A DNA stretch of 64,000 bases from Siphonodentalium dalli (GCA_032622095.1 CP136067.1:120747030-120811029), one strand, 5' to 3'; positions 20,728 through 32,283 are shown, counted from the first letter of the stretch. Notes: generated by a model from the letters alone, not told the origin. Program-made: numbers and translations.

Positions 20728-21456
20728 CCCGAGAGAAGCGCCGATCGACGTGGCGTTTGATGAACATTTTATTTCCAGCCTTTCTTTACTCTTCTCAAGA
20801 TCATCTAAGCGCTTGCAAATTTCTATTTGTTTCTCTGATATGGACTTTAGTTCAATCTGTATCACGCTGGAAGAGGTAACATTGTTGGCTTTGAGCAAAG
20901 TGACGTCGGCAAGAACTTCTGACAATTTTTCTTGAATACATACAGAGTCACATGGGCATCGAGGTGCCGTACTATCTGGTCGATGGTTAGACTGCGATTG
21001 TGATAATTTGTGCTTAGTAACACAATCTTTTATATCGTCGAATGTACCTCCTTTAGTGAACTGCACAATGTTATATATGTCTTTCACTAGGCGCGTGCTC
21101 ACTGGGATACCTCCCATATCTGGGTCCCTTTGGATACGACCTTTTAGACTATAATGCTGCAGATCTTCACAACAATTATGAGCATCCAGGAACATCTTAT
21201 TTCTTATTTTCCGCAGTTCACTGTCGTCGGGAATTGCTTGTAAAAGACCTGCGATAAACTTGTCTTTTGGTTGACTGAAAATCAGACTGAGGTCAGGCGA
21301 GCGGCTTTCCGAGAAGTATTCGAGAACACTCATGTTTTGTCCCTGTCGCACGGGTCTGGCTTGAGTTGAACTTGCCGAGAGTGCTTGTGAGTGTACACAC
21401 CCAGATAGAACAGTGTACTCTCTGTCTTCGATGTTGACTATTTCGTACTCTTCCAT
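20728..21456 (-). CDS. LINE-A ORF1, N-terminal part
   Basis: First 243 codons of LINE-A ORF1, starting at ATG 21456 (MEEYEIVNIEDREYTVLSG). There is no good signal for the upstream non-ATG extension. It contains a globular-looking segment (VLEYFSESRSPDLSLIF, IRNKMFLDAHNCCEDLQHY), a Cys-containing stretch (PRCPCDSVC) and a coiled coil (IQIELKSISEKQIEICKRL, LEKSKERLEI). The frame reads past 20728 into LINE-B sequence until a stop at 20575, but the true continuation is at 8954 (ASLG then KCSGVVSLKNR), which extends the same coiled coil. The full ORF1 would be 627 residues. The function (RNA chaperone or particle protein) is inferred from position and architecture. Confidence 0.7.
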
Positions 21457-22205
21457 TTTGATGACACGTAATGTTTTCCGCAACGTTCAAGACGGGCCGT
21501 CGTTAGTCACGACCGGATTCCTCTACTGGAGACCAAATAAAGTTTTCACAGAAACGATTAATAAACAGCTAGCTGTTAATTGGTCTGGTCCGTTGTAGCG
21601 GAGTCATACATGACAGAGACACTTGTTGTCGAACTGAGTTCAATTACTCCAATCCGTTTGGGCGTTTCAGTTCAGGACCACATATTCCCAGCTGTAATAT
21701 GGTGGTCCCCGACATACACACAGGATCAGTCAATCAATTTGTTGAATGGCTCCTTCAGATTCTGTTGATCACACCTTCCCGATCAACAATGATAATGCAG
21801 TCGCAGGTTTGATAGGTTGGCGGAACAACTGTGGCTATCACCATGCATTGTATTAATCATCAGGCTTGATTATTGTTTATCACACCTTTGCAGTTTATAA
21901 TTAGCTGGGCACATTCTCCAACCGTCCGTGTTACATAATAGTCAAAACTCTATACGCTGGCCATACATGGCGGCGTAAACAAACAAATATTGAGTCTCTT
22001 TAAACGTGCAGAATGGGTTGACGAGATGGTGAAAACTCACATTTAGCAATGAATATTCACAAAAATGTCCTGATAGTCCATGGCACTAGGCGAATCTTCA
22101 TCTGTATGACAATTTAAGGCAGTCATAAACAGATATTATTTAGAGAAATTAGTCGATTATTCGGAGCACTTATTAAGCGTAACTGTCAGCGACGGACGAT
22201 AACTC
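21457..22205 (-). promoter_or_regulatory. LINE-A 5' UTR / internal promoter region
   Basis: About 750 bp between the 5' end of LINE-A (22205) and the ORF1 start, with no ORF. In full-length LINEs this region normally carries the internal promoter (known). I cannot point to a specific element in it. Confidence 0.5.
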
Positions 22206-22586
22206 TCCAAACAGCATGAATTGATCTAGAAGATATTTTGTAAAAAAAATGTCATATTTTCAAATTCCGGCGGCCATTTTGGCGGCCATCTTGGATGGTG
22301 AGTTTCAATTTTAACCCAAAAAAGTGTCATTATGTCTTAGCTTCACGAAAATATATGCATTTGTATACATTTTACGAGATTTTCCCGCTATAATTTGCAT
22401 AAAACTGACTTAGGGTCTGATCTGAAAAAACGGCGGCCATGATGGACGCCATCTTGTCTGGAGTCTAAAAGGCCACTTTTTTTCTTGTTAACATTGCTTA
22501 AAAGTTGAAGGACATAATAAGGAACAAAATGAGTGGGATGAAGTTAAGTCCCAGGGGGTGCAAGGGTACCCATATTAGCTCCCGGA
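22206..22586. mobile_element. Second copy of the 357-bp duplication plus the tip of the FB-A right arm
   Basis: 22206-22562 repeats 3882-4238 exactly. The sequence then continues as AGGGTACCCATATTAGCTCC and ends ...CCCGGA at 22586, the same terminus as FB-B. This supplies the end that FB-A lacks at 4238, so it is the continuation of FB-A, not a third independent element. Confidence 0.8.
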
Positions 22587-22950
22587 CTAATTGAGATTGG
22601 ATTGGAGACGGCAGGCTCACCAAACCTTAAACGGGTCACGTGTGGCATTTAATGTCGAATTCTTAGTCACAATGATTAGAGTAATTTAGCACAATATCGA
22701 ACACGTTCACATGCATTATGTTCTCAAGCGATTATATAATACTAAGCTAATTGGTATAGTTGTCCATCCACCATCGACGAAATATATGGCTACCCTCAGA
22801 TGCGAAAGAAGCAATTTAATTCAGTCGTGCATAAATACAAAGTGAAGCGCGGCGAAAGTTACACATATTTTAATGAAACAGTTGATTGAGAAAACAGCAC
22901 AGGTTTGTGCAAATGTCGGATGTTAATGTATTACGTATATAGTATGGGTG
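22587..22950. other. Flank of FB-A, no feature seen
   Basis: AT-rich single-copy-looking sequence. No ORF, RNA gene or repeat recognised. Confidence 0.4.
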
Positions 22951-23255
22951 TCAGACCGATTCTCCGAAGACCTATTACTACGAAGGCCCACAACTCCGAA
23001 GACCCGATTCTCCGACGACCCATAACTCCGAAGATCCGATTCTCCGAAAGCCCATAACTCCGAAGGGCCGATTCTCCGAAGACCTATAACTCCGAAGACA
23101 TATAACTCCGAAGGGCCGATTCTCCGAAGACCTATAACTCCGAAGGCCCGATTCTCCGACGGCCCATAACTCCGAAGGTCCGATTCTCCGAAGATCCGAT
23201 TCTCCGAAGGTTTTGTTTTATCGGGGTATCATCGTTTACTAAATAGTGTACAGTC

Positions 23256-23447
23256 CAGTGGCGAAGCCAAGGGGTCCCAAAATTCCTAATGCCCCCATTA
23301 AACCTCTACTTGCTATTTCAGACAATATGGGCCCCTATCAAAACATGTCCAGTGTCATGTAAACGCCCGGAAATTTGTTAATGGGGCATCAAAATATTCA
23401 AACTGTTTCTCTGCCCCCACCTAAATGGGAAAACTGGCCCGCCACTG
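23256..23447. mobile_element. hAT-like short element (CAGTGGCG termini)
   Basis: Starts CAGTGGCGAAGCCAAGGGG and ends GGCCCGCCACTG. CAGTGGCG-type termini are typical of hAT MITEs (known). No clear 8-bp duplication. Confidence 0.45.
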
Positions 23448-23965
23448 ACCATACGCCAGATACTATAACGTTACGTTGGCCCATGGGATGCCAGAGTAAA
23501 ATGTACAGGGGTGAACGGGGAAGAACTTGTCCTTTTTCATATATAAAATGAACTTGATTGCATCAAATCACCCCAATGCAGTCGGATGTGCACAGTTTAA
23601 TCATATTAATTGTATTAAGATGTACATTGTGGCAAAATAATTGTATTTCTTACATAAATTTAAGCATTCTGTGGAAAATTAAGGCTTGTCGCACACTACT
23701 GATGGTGTAGATATCACCTTATTATAATACACAGTTAACGTTTCCAATATATGAGGGCCGCTTCCCCCCTTTTCGTACGCCGGATTCCATCCATTTTGGA
23801 CCCGTAAGACGGATTCCAGACGTCAATTTTAAGCTTTCTTTGAAATATTTTCAGTCGCCAGAAAAAAAGGGCGAGTTCTGCCCCTTTGTCCCCCGTTCGC
23901 CCCTGTGCATGTTAGGCTGCTCTGACATTCTTGCAGCGTTTCGTATTAATATACCCGGTGCACAC

Positions 23966-24246
23966 CAGTGGCGGAGCCAGTGTTCCCATTTAGGGGTTCA
24001 CATTAATTAGCATATGTGGGGGATATATCATGCATATGATATGCCGAAAGCATATCACGAAGGCCTGATTTGGGGAGCGCATGCATGGGAGGGCCCCCCC
24101 CCCCCAATCGTTGGTCCGGGGGCTCCCCTGGGCAGGAACACTGTGAATATTTGAATGCCTAGGAGGGATTTCCGGACGTTTACATGACATTTGACATGTT
24201 TTTTGGGGGTGTGGTCTTCCCTAGGGCCCCATTGACCCCGCCACTG
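23966..24246. mobile_element. hAT-like short element (CAGTGGCG termini)
   Basis: Starts CAGTGGCGGAGCCAGTGTTC and ends GACCCCGCCACTG. The interior has a C-run near 24095-24108. No clear 8-bp duplication. Confidence 0.45.
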
Positions 24247-24462
24247 GACTGTACACTATTTAATAAGCGATAAAACATGATCTTCGGAGAATCGGACCTT
24301 CGGAGAATCGGCCCTTCGGAGTTATAGACCTTCGGAGTTATGGGCTTTCGGAGTTATGGGTCTTCGGAGTTATGGGCTTTCGGAGAATCGGGGCGTCGGA
24401 GAATCGGACCTTCGGAGAATCGTACCTTCGGAGTTATGGGTCTTCGGAGAATCGCTACGTAA

Positions 24463-24487
24463 CCGAGGCATTTATAGTATGCCTCGG
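24463..24487. repeat. Perfect hairpin next to the CTCCGAAG element
   Basis: CCGAGGCAT / ATGCCTCGG with a 7-nt loop. Confidence 0.7.
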
Positions 24488-24489
24488 TG

Positions 24490-25284
24490 TTTTTGAATAC
24501 AATCAGGACGTTACCGCGACGCCAGATGGGAACAGACCATAAGTCGAGAATGCAATGTCTGCGGGTCTCATTACAGGATTTACTTTAGAGTTCAATGACT
24601 TTGAGAATCTCATATATCGAATCGACGGTAGTCCTGCTTGTGTCAATACAAGGTTGTTCACAAAGCGGTTGTTGGTGGAAGTACGATCTTCTGTGATATT
24701 CATTATTGAAAACTTGGATCATAAATAAATTACCCTATGCCACCACCGCTATCTGAGTCATCTGACTGTGACCATGCTAATTGTGCACCTGAAAGGATCA
24801 TAATAAACAGTCTCAGAAACCATAGGTTATTAAACCTTGCAATGAAAGATCTGATTGAGGTTAAAATAGTACGGGACATTTTAGATTTTGAGAGATCCAT
24901 TTATATTTTGTCGCATGTCAAAACAACTACATGTATCTGCCTATTCTGGAATATGGCGACACGATGAGCGGGGGTAGTATATCCGACTTATTTTGGTCAA
25001 AATTTCCAGTTGTTATTTGATGTCTCGCACAGCTGCAGATATGGCCAGATATGTTCTGACTAAACATTATCATCAACCAACATATAGTGTGAACCATGTT
25101 GAGAATAGGACTTGAATATTACACATACTGTAAGTCTGTAACCATCTCTTTACTAAATGGATTCTCCCACCCAGTTATAAAAGTAGATATTGTAATATAC
25201 GGTTATTCAGGGTTGATCAGCTAATAAAAGCAGACAACAGACAGAAAAAACAACAGATAATACAAGAGCAGAATGAGAGTTGGC
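24490..25284. other. No feature recognised
   Basis: Mixed-composition sequence. Short ORFs only, none with a recognisable domain or splice context. Confidence 0.35.
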
Positions 25285-25350
25285 GGAAAATGTTCAGATA
25301 ATAAGATCAATAATCGACCTGTTTGTTGAATTTATTATCTGAACATTTCC
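25285..25350. repeat. Palindrome of the AATGTTCAGATAATAA family
   Basis: GGAAAATGTTCAGATAATAA pairs with TTATTATCTGAACATTTCC across a short loop. The same palindrome family is at 41991-42048 and 46288-46345. Confidence 0.7.
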
Positions 25351-25518
25351 TAAACGAACTACTCGCCAATGAGTATTTAGCATATAAAGGGTGTGCACTT
25401 ACTTCCTGTCATATCCAACAATGATATACTAATCCAAGGGGCGATGTGTAAATAATGTTTCCAGAGCTGAAATTCCAGTTTGGGTCAAGAATGAGTGAAG
25501 TTGTAAATTTGAATGTGG

Positions 25519-25540
25519 ACCCCCCCCCCCCCCCCCCCCC
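25519..25540. repeat. Poly-C tract
   Basis: An uninterrupted C-run of about 20 in an otherwise AT-rich stretch. Confidence 0.85.
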
Positions 25541-26260
25541 CATGAAAGGAAATAATTTTATCCACTTGCAATATATTTATATTCTTGCACATAGTAGCTA
25601 TATAATAGTAATATTAATGTGCCCGAAATCAGATTAGGAACGCAGATATCTCAGACTACAAATATGATCAGAAGCTTCTCAGCTAATTATGTATAGCCAA
25701 ACTAAATAGTAAATATCGATAGTTAGTTCAAACATATTTCATTGCGCAATATCGCAACGGGACTGAGCCACAAGTTTTGCAACTTGCAAAGGGTCTCTCC
25801 CCACATAACTGTATTACACAAAACGAACATAAAATACAATTTCACACAATCATGACAAGAAAACCACAATCAGAAATGGTAACGCCCTCAAGATTATATA
25901 AATATAAATTATTAAAAACAATGTAAAATATATTGGTTACATGAATGCACCGCCTCAGAATTCCGTTAAAACAACGAATCCTTCAAATTATTAAAAAAAA
26001 ACTACGGCTGATTACTGCAGGTTTCTAATTCACCACACCAGAAGTTTCTAAATGCGGATCAAAAATCGAAGTCATTGTGTTCCCGCCAAAAAATCTTCAA
26101 AAGTGGTCAATTAATGCGGTCATACTAGTTACATACTGCAACTATCAATCCAGCGAATATGATATATATGATTAATAGATAAAACCACTATTATGATGAT
26201 CGTGTCGTTATTTGTTTAAAATACGTATCAATTGACACCCGTTCCCTCATTAGAAATCAA
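25541..26260. other. No feature recognised
   Basis: AT-rich, no ORF of note, no clear repeat. Confidence 0.35.
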
Positions 26261-27345
26261 CATATTTCGACCATTTTAGGTGAACTACGCGAATTCGGGG
26301 ACCTCCGCAAATAGACATCCACACATAGGGACCTACTGCGAATTGTCACAACGGGCTATCTGTTGGTTGAATACAATTTCCATTTTTACTAAAGTAAACA
26401 GGCAAATATCAAATGACGATACATATATTTGTAAACAAGCATTGCAAATGATGTTATTGGGACGAAAAGTTGCAAGACTTGTTCCGTATTATGATGATGA
26501 TGATGATGATGATAAAAATACGTATCATTTGACATAATTATACGCATCCGTTCCCTCATTAAAATCAACATATTTCGACCATTTAGGCATGGCTTAAAGC
26601 TTTCAAAAGTAGCGTCATTCGAGTCAGGGGTGCACTGAAAGGGAGAGCGGCACCAAAATTGATACACAATATTTTTAGCGCCAATTTCCACCAAATTGAT
26701 ACACATTCTTGTCCATGATATGATGAATCTAACCGTGTGATTTTAAAGACGTCATATTGGTGATGCTTTGGTGAGAGATGGGGTGGGTGGGGTGGGTACT
26801 AAATTTGATAAAAAATTGTTTAGTCGCGGATTAGCACCTAACTTAAAAATAATAATCTCCATATATGATATCAGGAGTCTAATTGTGTTGTTTAAAGATG
26901 TCAAAAGTGGGGCCATTCGAGTCAGGGGTGCCTAGAACTTGAGAGGGAAACAACATTGATAAACAATATATTTTAGCGCCGATTTCCACCTGATTGATAC
27001 ATATTCTTCTCTGCGATACGAATAATCTAATCGTGTGGTTTAAATGCGCCAAATTGGTGCCTTTTGGGTGAGAGATGTGCAATGGTGGCCCTAAATTTGA
27101 TATAAATTTGTATACTTTCCAATTTTCATAAATTATATATATATTCATCTCTATAATGAGTCTAAGTGTGTGGTTTAATGATGTCAAAAGTGACGCCGCT
27201 TGAGTCAGAAATAGGGACGGGAGGGTCACCAAAAAACTGATAAAAAATATGATTAGTGCCAATTATCATCCAATTCACACACGTTCTACTCAAAAGATAC
27301 AATGAATCAAATATTTCCGAATAATTGCGAATATCTGCCTGTGTT

Positions 27346-27346
<1 letters not shown>

Positions 27347-27388
<42 letters not shown>
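27347..27388. repeat. (TA)n microsatellite
   Basis: About 21 TA repeats, directly before a CTAGCC-starting element. Confidence 0.9.
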
Positions 27389-27389
<1 letters not shown>

Positions 27390-27953
27390 TAGCCGATGAG
27401 CCCGACGTTGTCCGGGCTATTCAAAAACCAAATTTCAAGTCGATAGCTCTACCCAGCCCGACGTTGTCCGGGCTATTCAAAAACCAAATTTCAAGTCGAT
27501 AGCTCTACCCGTTTCCGAGATCTGGTCTGCGCATGCGCGAAGCTGGCGTCGCACGGGCTCGGCGACCCGATAAAATTCGTATCCGGGGCAAGATACATTC
27601 AAATACCAAATGTCAAGTCGATAGCTCCACCGTTTCCGATATCTGGTCTGCGCATGCGCGAAGCTGGCATCGCACGGGCTCGGCGACCCGATAAAATTCG
27701 TATCCGGGGCAAGATACATTCACATAGCAAATTTCAAGTCGATAGCTCCACCCGTTTCCGAGATCTCGTCTGCGCGAAGCGGGCGCCACACGGGCCCGCC
27801 AATACGACAACGTCGACCGCCTGGTCAAACTACACACACGTACCAAGTTTCGTCCCGATCGGTCGAGAATCGTAGATTTGTATAAATGACAGACATACAT
27901 ACAGACAGACAGACAGACAAACAGAGGTCTTCAAAATATATATGAGATATATA
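27389..27953 (+). mobile_element. TA-associated interspersed element, copy 1
   Basis: Starts CTAGCCGATGAGCCCGACGT within TA repeats and ends in a CAGA-repeat (about 27901-27919) then GAGGTCTTCAAAATATATAT. It has two internal duplications: about 65-70 bp near 27410-27510 and about 130 bp at 27520-27760 (the block TCAAGTCGATAGCTC ... GGGGCAAGATACATTCA). It is nearly identical to 36742-37130. The class is unknown to me, there are no inverted termini, and it encodes nothing. Confidence 0.65.
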
Positions 27954-28559
27954 CTTTAAGGGTACAATCGAGATGGCACCAAGTTGTCCAACACGGGTAA
28001 CTTGTTTTACGAGTAAGATCATTGTGCGGATTAAAATTTTCTAAAGTGACGTTGCTGTCAGGGGAGGGGCTATTTTTAGCGCATATTTCGACCAAATTGA
28101 TATATTATTCTTCTCCGTGATACGATGAATATAAACGTGTGATTTAAAGACGTGAAATTGGTGCCGTTTGGGTGAGAAAGCATTACAAGTATATTTATAT
28201 CAATCTATTTAAGAGATCCATATATTCATTCAAACTGAGGGACCTTGAATCGTCAGACGTTTGCATATTAGAGTGGCTCATGTATATAATATGACCATAC
28301 GTAAACGTAATAAAGCCCACGTAGATTAAATCTGGCAATTTGCGATCCAAAATACATTTATAATAATTGCCGCTTTTGAATTATACCGGTATCGAAAATA
28401 GTCGACGAAATTGCTGTGACAAAGATAAAGAGAAATAATGACATTTCTTCCTGTGCTCAAATAGAACTTTCGAAGTGGTGTTCTTTTGTGCGACACTGTT
28501 GACATTTTCACAACATGGTATATCTACTCGATTTGTTTACTGGTAACACCGAAGATCTG

Positions 28560-31500
28560 GTCTGCTTGACAGCGTGGAGATATAATAAAATTACATTACA
28601 ATATGCTCCAAGTTGTGTGTTGAAATTCGGCACTACATGTGGAGTGATTACAGAGTGTGCTGTATAGCTCATGGTATGTTGCTACACAGCTAAGTCATGT
28701 AGTCCGAAAATATCCAACTATTCAAATCTGAGATGGAAATGCTTATGTGCATAAGTTGGAGGGAATTGTGTGAGCACATGGTGACGTCATAATAGTATAG
28801 TACAGTTCACAATCTGAAAGAACAAGGCCTGTTACAGTCATGTCGCAAGCATATGGGTGCTCTTCCCATATCCCAACTAAAGAACACATGTGTGACATTA
28901 AGAACTAACGTCGATTGAACATAGTGGCATTAGCGGATTGACAGACCCATGTCACAGTGTATATCGCAAGCATATGAACGCATGTAATTGACACTATATC
29001 AATATGTGGGATACATACACAAAACTGCACGCGTGTGTTACTGGTATCGGTATATCGAACGATTGTAATGTGTAAGGACAGCACGTTCATTCAATACCAT
29101 ATAAGTGTCATCCTTACGCGACGTTGATATGTTGATCAACTTGGGAACGCAATGTGAAATTAAGTAGCCACGATTGAATACAATGTACCACTACCGGTTG
29201 GACAGACTATTGCCATAACTAGTGTATGTCGCAAGCATATGGATGCACGTATGACACGATATCAATGTGGCACGCTTGGTATGGAATATATACACAAAAC
29301 TACGCGTGTGGGTTACTGTTGTCAGTATATCGGACGAGTTCAATGGCGTAGGATAGCACAATCTGCCAAAACCATTATTGTTCTCCTTAAGAGACGCATG
29401 TATGACTATCATACAATATCGACCAGTAACAAACATGCAATTGGGTCTGTTTACCACACGCTCGATCGATATATTTTAACTGACTCTTCCCCACCGATAT
29501 CTCTATATCCCTTCAAGATAGATGCCTAACATTGTTTCTTGAATGAAGGTGCTCGATTTCAGGTAAAAACACGCATATATTCAACCATTAAACCTGCATT
29601 TTAGTGACTTCATTTGTATTTTTCTTGCGGTAATTGTCATATCTGATTCAATTTAATACGGACACCAAACACCATCAGCACCAACATTCAGTCATACACG
29701 TATACTGTAGTCAAGAATACTGTACCCAATTACTGGTTATGTAAACATTTTAAGGCTTCATTTTTTGTGTACACTTTGTGCACTGCGCTACTACGTCAAT
29801 AAAGCAATGTTCAGTCCATATGCCAGGATCCATTCATCGATTTCGCAACCATGTGAGCGCCCCTTCTGGAATATCGACTTATCCCAACTCTTATATTATA
29901 ATGTATATCACTTGAATATGTGTTATGTAAGCCATGTACATAAATGTATTATATGTTATCTTAATACCTATGTAATATGGTCGAAAAGATTAAACAAATT
30001 GAGTACGCAATGTGAAATTAAGAATTAGCCACGATTGAACATAGTATACCACTAACGGATTGTCAAACTATTGCCCTATACTGTATGTCGCACGCATATG
30101 GACGCACTTGACACGACATCAATATCGCACGCTTGGTACGGAATATATACACAAAATCGCATGCGCGAGTTACTGTTGTCGTATATCGGACGAGTGCAAA
30201 GGCGTAATGATCGCATGATCAGTCAAATACAAATTGTTATCCTTACGCGACGTATTCAAGTATGTAATATACCAGGGGCCAATAACACACATATGCGGGG
30301 CTGTTAATCAAACGCTGGAACGGCATATTCTAACTGACCCTTCCCCACAAGTGTCTCTACATCCCTGCATTATGGATGTTGCTTAACACAGTTTCTTCAA
30401 TGAAAGTGCAAAATATATATAACGATTTAAACTCATAGATTTAATCACACAACCTGGAAATTTTAAGCATGTTAGTGACTCTATTTTTCCTGCAATATTT
30501 GTTTAACCTTTTAATGCTGGGCGCTGCACTGTTACAGCATTAAAGACCATGTTCCAGTGCCTTCTTTTATATAGGAAGCGTCGTATACGTAAGAGAATTC
30601 GTTGGCACAGGGTTTTCGTAATATTTCCGGAAACTCAAGTCATGAAATTGTTAAATTTAATAGACACCAAGCACCATCCGCACCAAAACCGTAATAGCAT
30701 GTAGCGTTGAGAACACTGTACACAATTGCTGGTTATGTCACAATTCTAAGGCCGTATATATTTTAATGCGCTCTCACATCACTCATTTTCACACTACGCT
30801 GGTACATCGATAATGGACTTTCAGTCTATATTCTAGGATGAGTTGATCAATGTCGCAACCATATGGGCGTCCCTTCTGGAATATCGACATCTCAACTATG
30901 GAACGCATTGTGAAATTAAGTAATAGCCACCATTGAACTTCCTACCACTAATGGGTGGACAGAATATTTCCATATTGTATGTCGCAAGCATATGAAAGCA
31001 CTTGCCATCATATCAATATCACTCGCTTGGTATGAAATATATTATACAAAACCGCATGTGTGTGCTCATGTCGTCAGTTTATTTGACAAGCGCAAAGGTG
31101 TAATGATAGCTTGACCTGTCAAATACACTTCCACGATCGCATGAATTTCATAAACATCCCGGAAGTCCACGCCGCATCTTAACATCTTTGCAATGTGGGT
31201 GTTCCTACATGTGCAATGGAATTGTGAACTTGCCAGTTAGAAAATTAATTTGTTTCTGATTTTAATGAAATTTCTTGCAGTTACCTGCTTAAATATAACT
31301 GACACCACAAACCATCAATATCAAATCACAATCATACCAAGTAGAGCTGAGAACACTGCAACCAATTTTACAGCCTTAGCATCGTGGTATACCAGTATTA
31401 CCGGTATACCACGATGCTAAGGCCGTAGTTTAATATTGCATATACTGAGTTAATACGTCAATAATTTTCCACTGCACTACTGCATCAATAAAGGATCTTT

Positions 31501-31800
31501 CACCCATATGCCAGGACGTGTTCATCAACGTCACAACCGTAAGGACACACCTCCAAAATATTGAAACATCACGAGTCTGGAACAAATTACGGAAAGAAAT
31601 GACGAAATTAGCAGACTCTTGCCATAGTGTATATCGCAAGTGTATGGACGCATGTGCCACTATATCAATATGAAACGTTGGTATGAAATATATACACACA
31701 ACTAATCCGTCGTCAGTTTACCATACGAGTGCAAATGCGCAAAGGTAGCACAATATTTTGCACGAACAGTGAAATACGCATGTGTTATTCTTATGGGATC
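28560..31800. repeat. Degenerate tandem array of ~0.6-1-kb units
   Basis: The block TATRTCGCAAGCATATG recurs at 28841, 28961, 29225, 30083, 30979 and 31630. A second block (CCAGGAT...TTCATC...TCGCAACCATATG) recurs near 29823, 30833 and 31511. Each is followed by matching flanks (for example ATATACACAAAACTRC and TGTGAAATTAAGTA). Unit spacing is irregular, consistent with an old array with deletions. No coding potential. Confidence 0.6.
31374..31422. repeat. Perfect 20-bp-arm palindrome inside the array
   Basis: CCTTAGCATCGTGGTATACC pairs with GGTATACCACGATGCTAAGG, 9-nt spacer. Confidence 0.85.
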
Positions 31801-32280
31801 GCAGGAGTTTCATAAACTTGGGGCCATAGAACCGATCTATGTTCGTTCTTTGAGTGTCTAATAGAACATAACAATTGCTGTTTGCAATCATGTTTCGTGA
31901 ACTTATATAGCTATTGTAGTACATGTACCCTGATGTATGTAAGACAAAATCGTAGTAAATATTTGTATAACATTATCCACTCTAGACTCACAAATTTACA
32001 ATTAATATATACAGGTAATAAAAACATGTACTAATTAATTTAATTAACTTTTTTTCAACTAACGTTCCACACAAAAGTGAGAGTATAAGGAGTGTGTGAT
32101 TAGGGGAGGCTAATCCCGGGATGGTCGAAAGGGCCGATAGCCCCTTTCATTCACCCCTCTAAAGTGAGAGTCACTCGTATTTCCATTATAAGTAAGGCAC
32201 TAAAATGGGTGATTCTTTATTGATACATATATGCAGCTTCCTGCTTGTTTTTTTTAAAAACCATGTGCCAATGCATTCTA
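31801..32280. other. No gene; part of a dispersed repeat
   Basis: Around 32130 the words GGGATGGTCGAAAGGGCCGA and CATTCACCCC resemble GGATGGTCGAAAAGATCGA and CTTCACCCCC near 33305-33345 (same orientation), so a dispersed repeat is likely. Otherwise nothing. Confidence 0.35.
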
Positions 32281-32283
32281 TTA

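Larger units (their letters stand above)
4239..22205 (-). mobile_element. LINE-A, full-length two-ORF non-LTR retrotransposon with nested insertions
   Basis: EEP-RT class LINE on the minus strand. Excluding the LINE-B insertion (8955-20727 including one TSD copy) its own sequence is about 6.2 kb: 5' leader 21457-22205, ORF1 21456-20728 plus 8954-7800, ORF2 7816-4355, 3' UTR 4354-4239. It inserted into the right arm of FB-A with the 357-bp duplication. Both ORFs are open once the insert is set aside. A relative, LINE-C, lies at 54383-55733 on the plus strand. Confidence 0.85.
22955..24455. mobile_element. Second foldback-like element with inverted CTCCGAAG arrays
   Basis: The left array (about 22955-23215) consists of ~17-18-bp units ending CTCCGAAG, mostly alternating GATTCTCCGAAG and ATAACTCCGAAG. 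The right array (about 24280-24455) is the inverted complement (CTTCGGAGAATC, CTTCGGAGTTAT). Inside both arrays is a further inverted pair, ACTAAATAGTGTACAGTC (about 23237) and GACTGTACACTATTTAATAA (24247). The interior carries two short hAT-like elements. No coding sequence. Confidence 0.75.
26262..28180. repeat. Degenerate tandem array, ~145-bp units alternating in two types
   Basis: The word GATGAATCTAAYCGTGTG with following TTTAAAGAYGTCA recurs near 26720, 26865, 27020, 27155, 27295 and 28110. Units alternate between versions containing AAAAGTGGCG...GAGTCAGGGGTG and versions containing AAATTGGTGCC...GGTGAGAGATG, so the higher-order period is about 290 bp. The array is split by the element at 27389-27953. 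A GAT triplet run lies at 26490-26512. Confidence 0.6.

Noticed and set aside
22206-22586. A third, independent solo foldback arm
   Set aside because: Perfect identity to 3882-4238 and the position at the LINE-A 5' end show it is the duplicated target plus the remaining FB-A tip.
22955-23215. CRISPR-like array of CTCCGAAG units
   Set aside because: Units are contiguous with variable short joins, without unique spacers, and an inverted array lies 1 kb away. The genome is eukaryotic.
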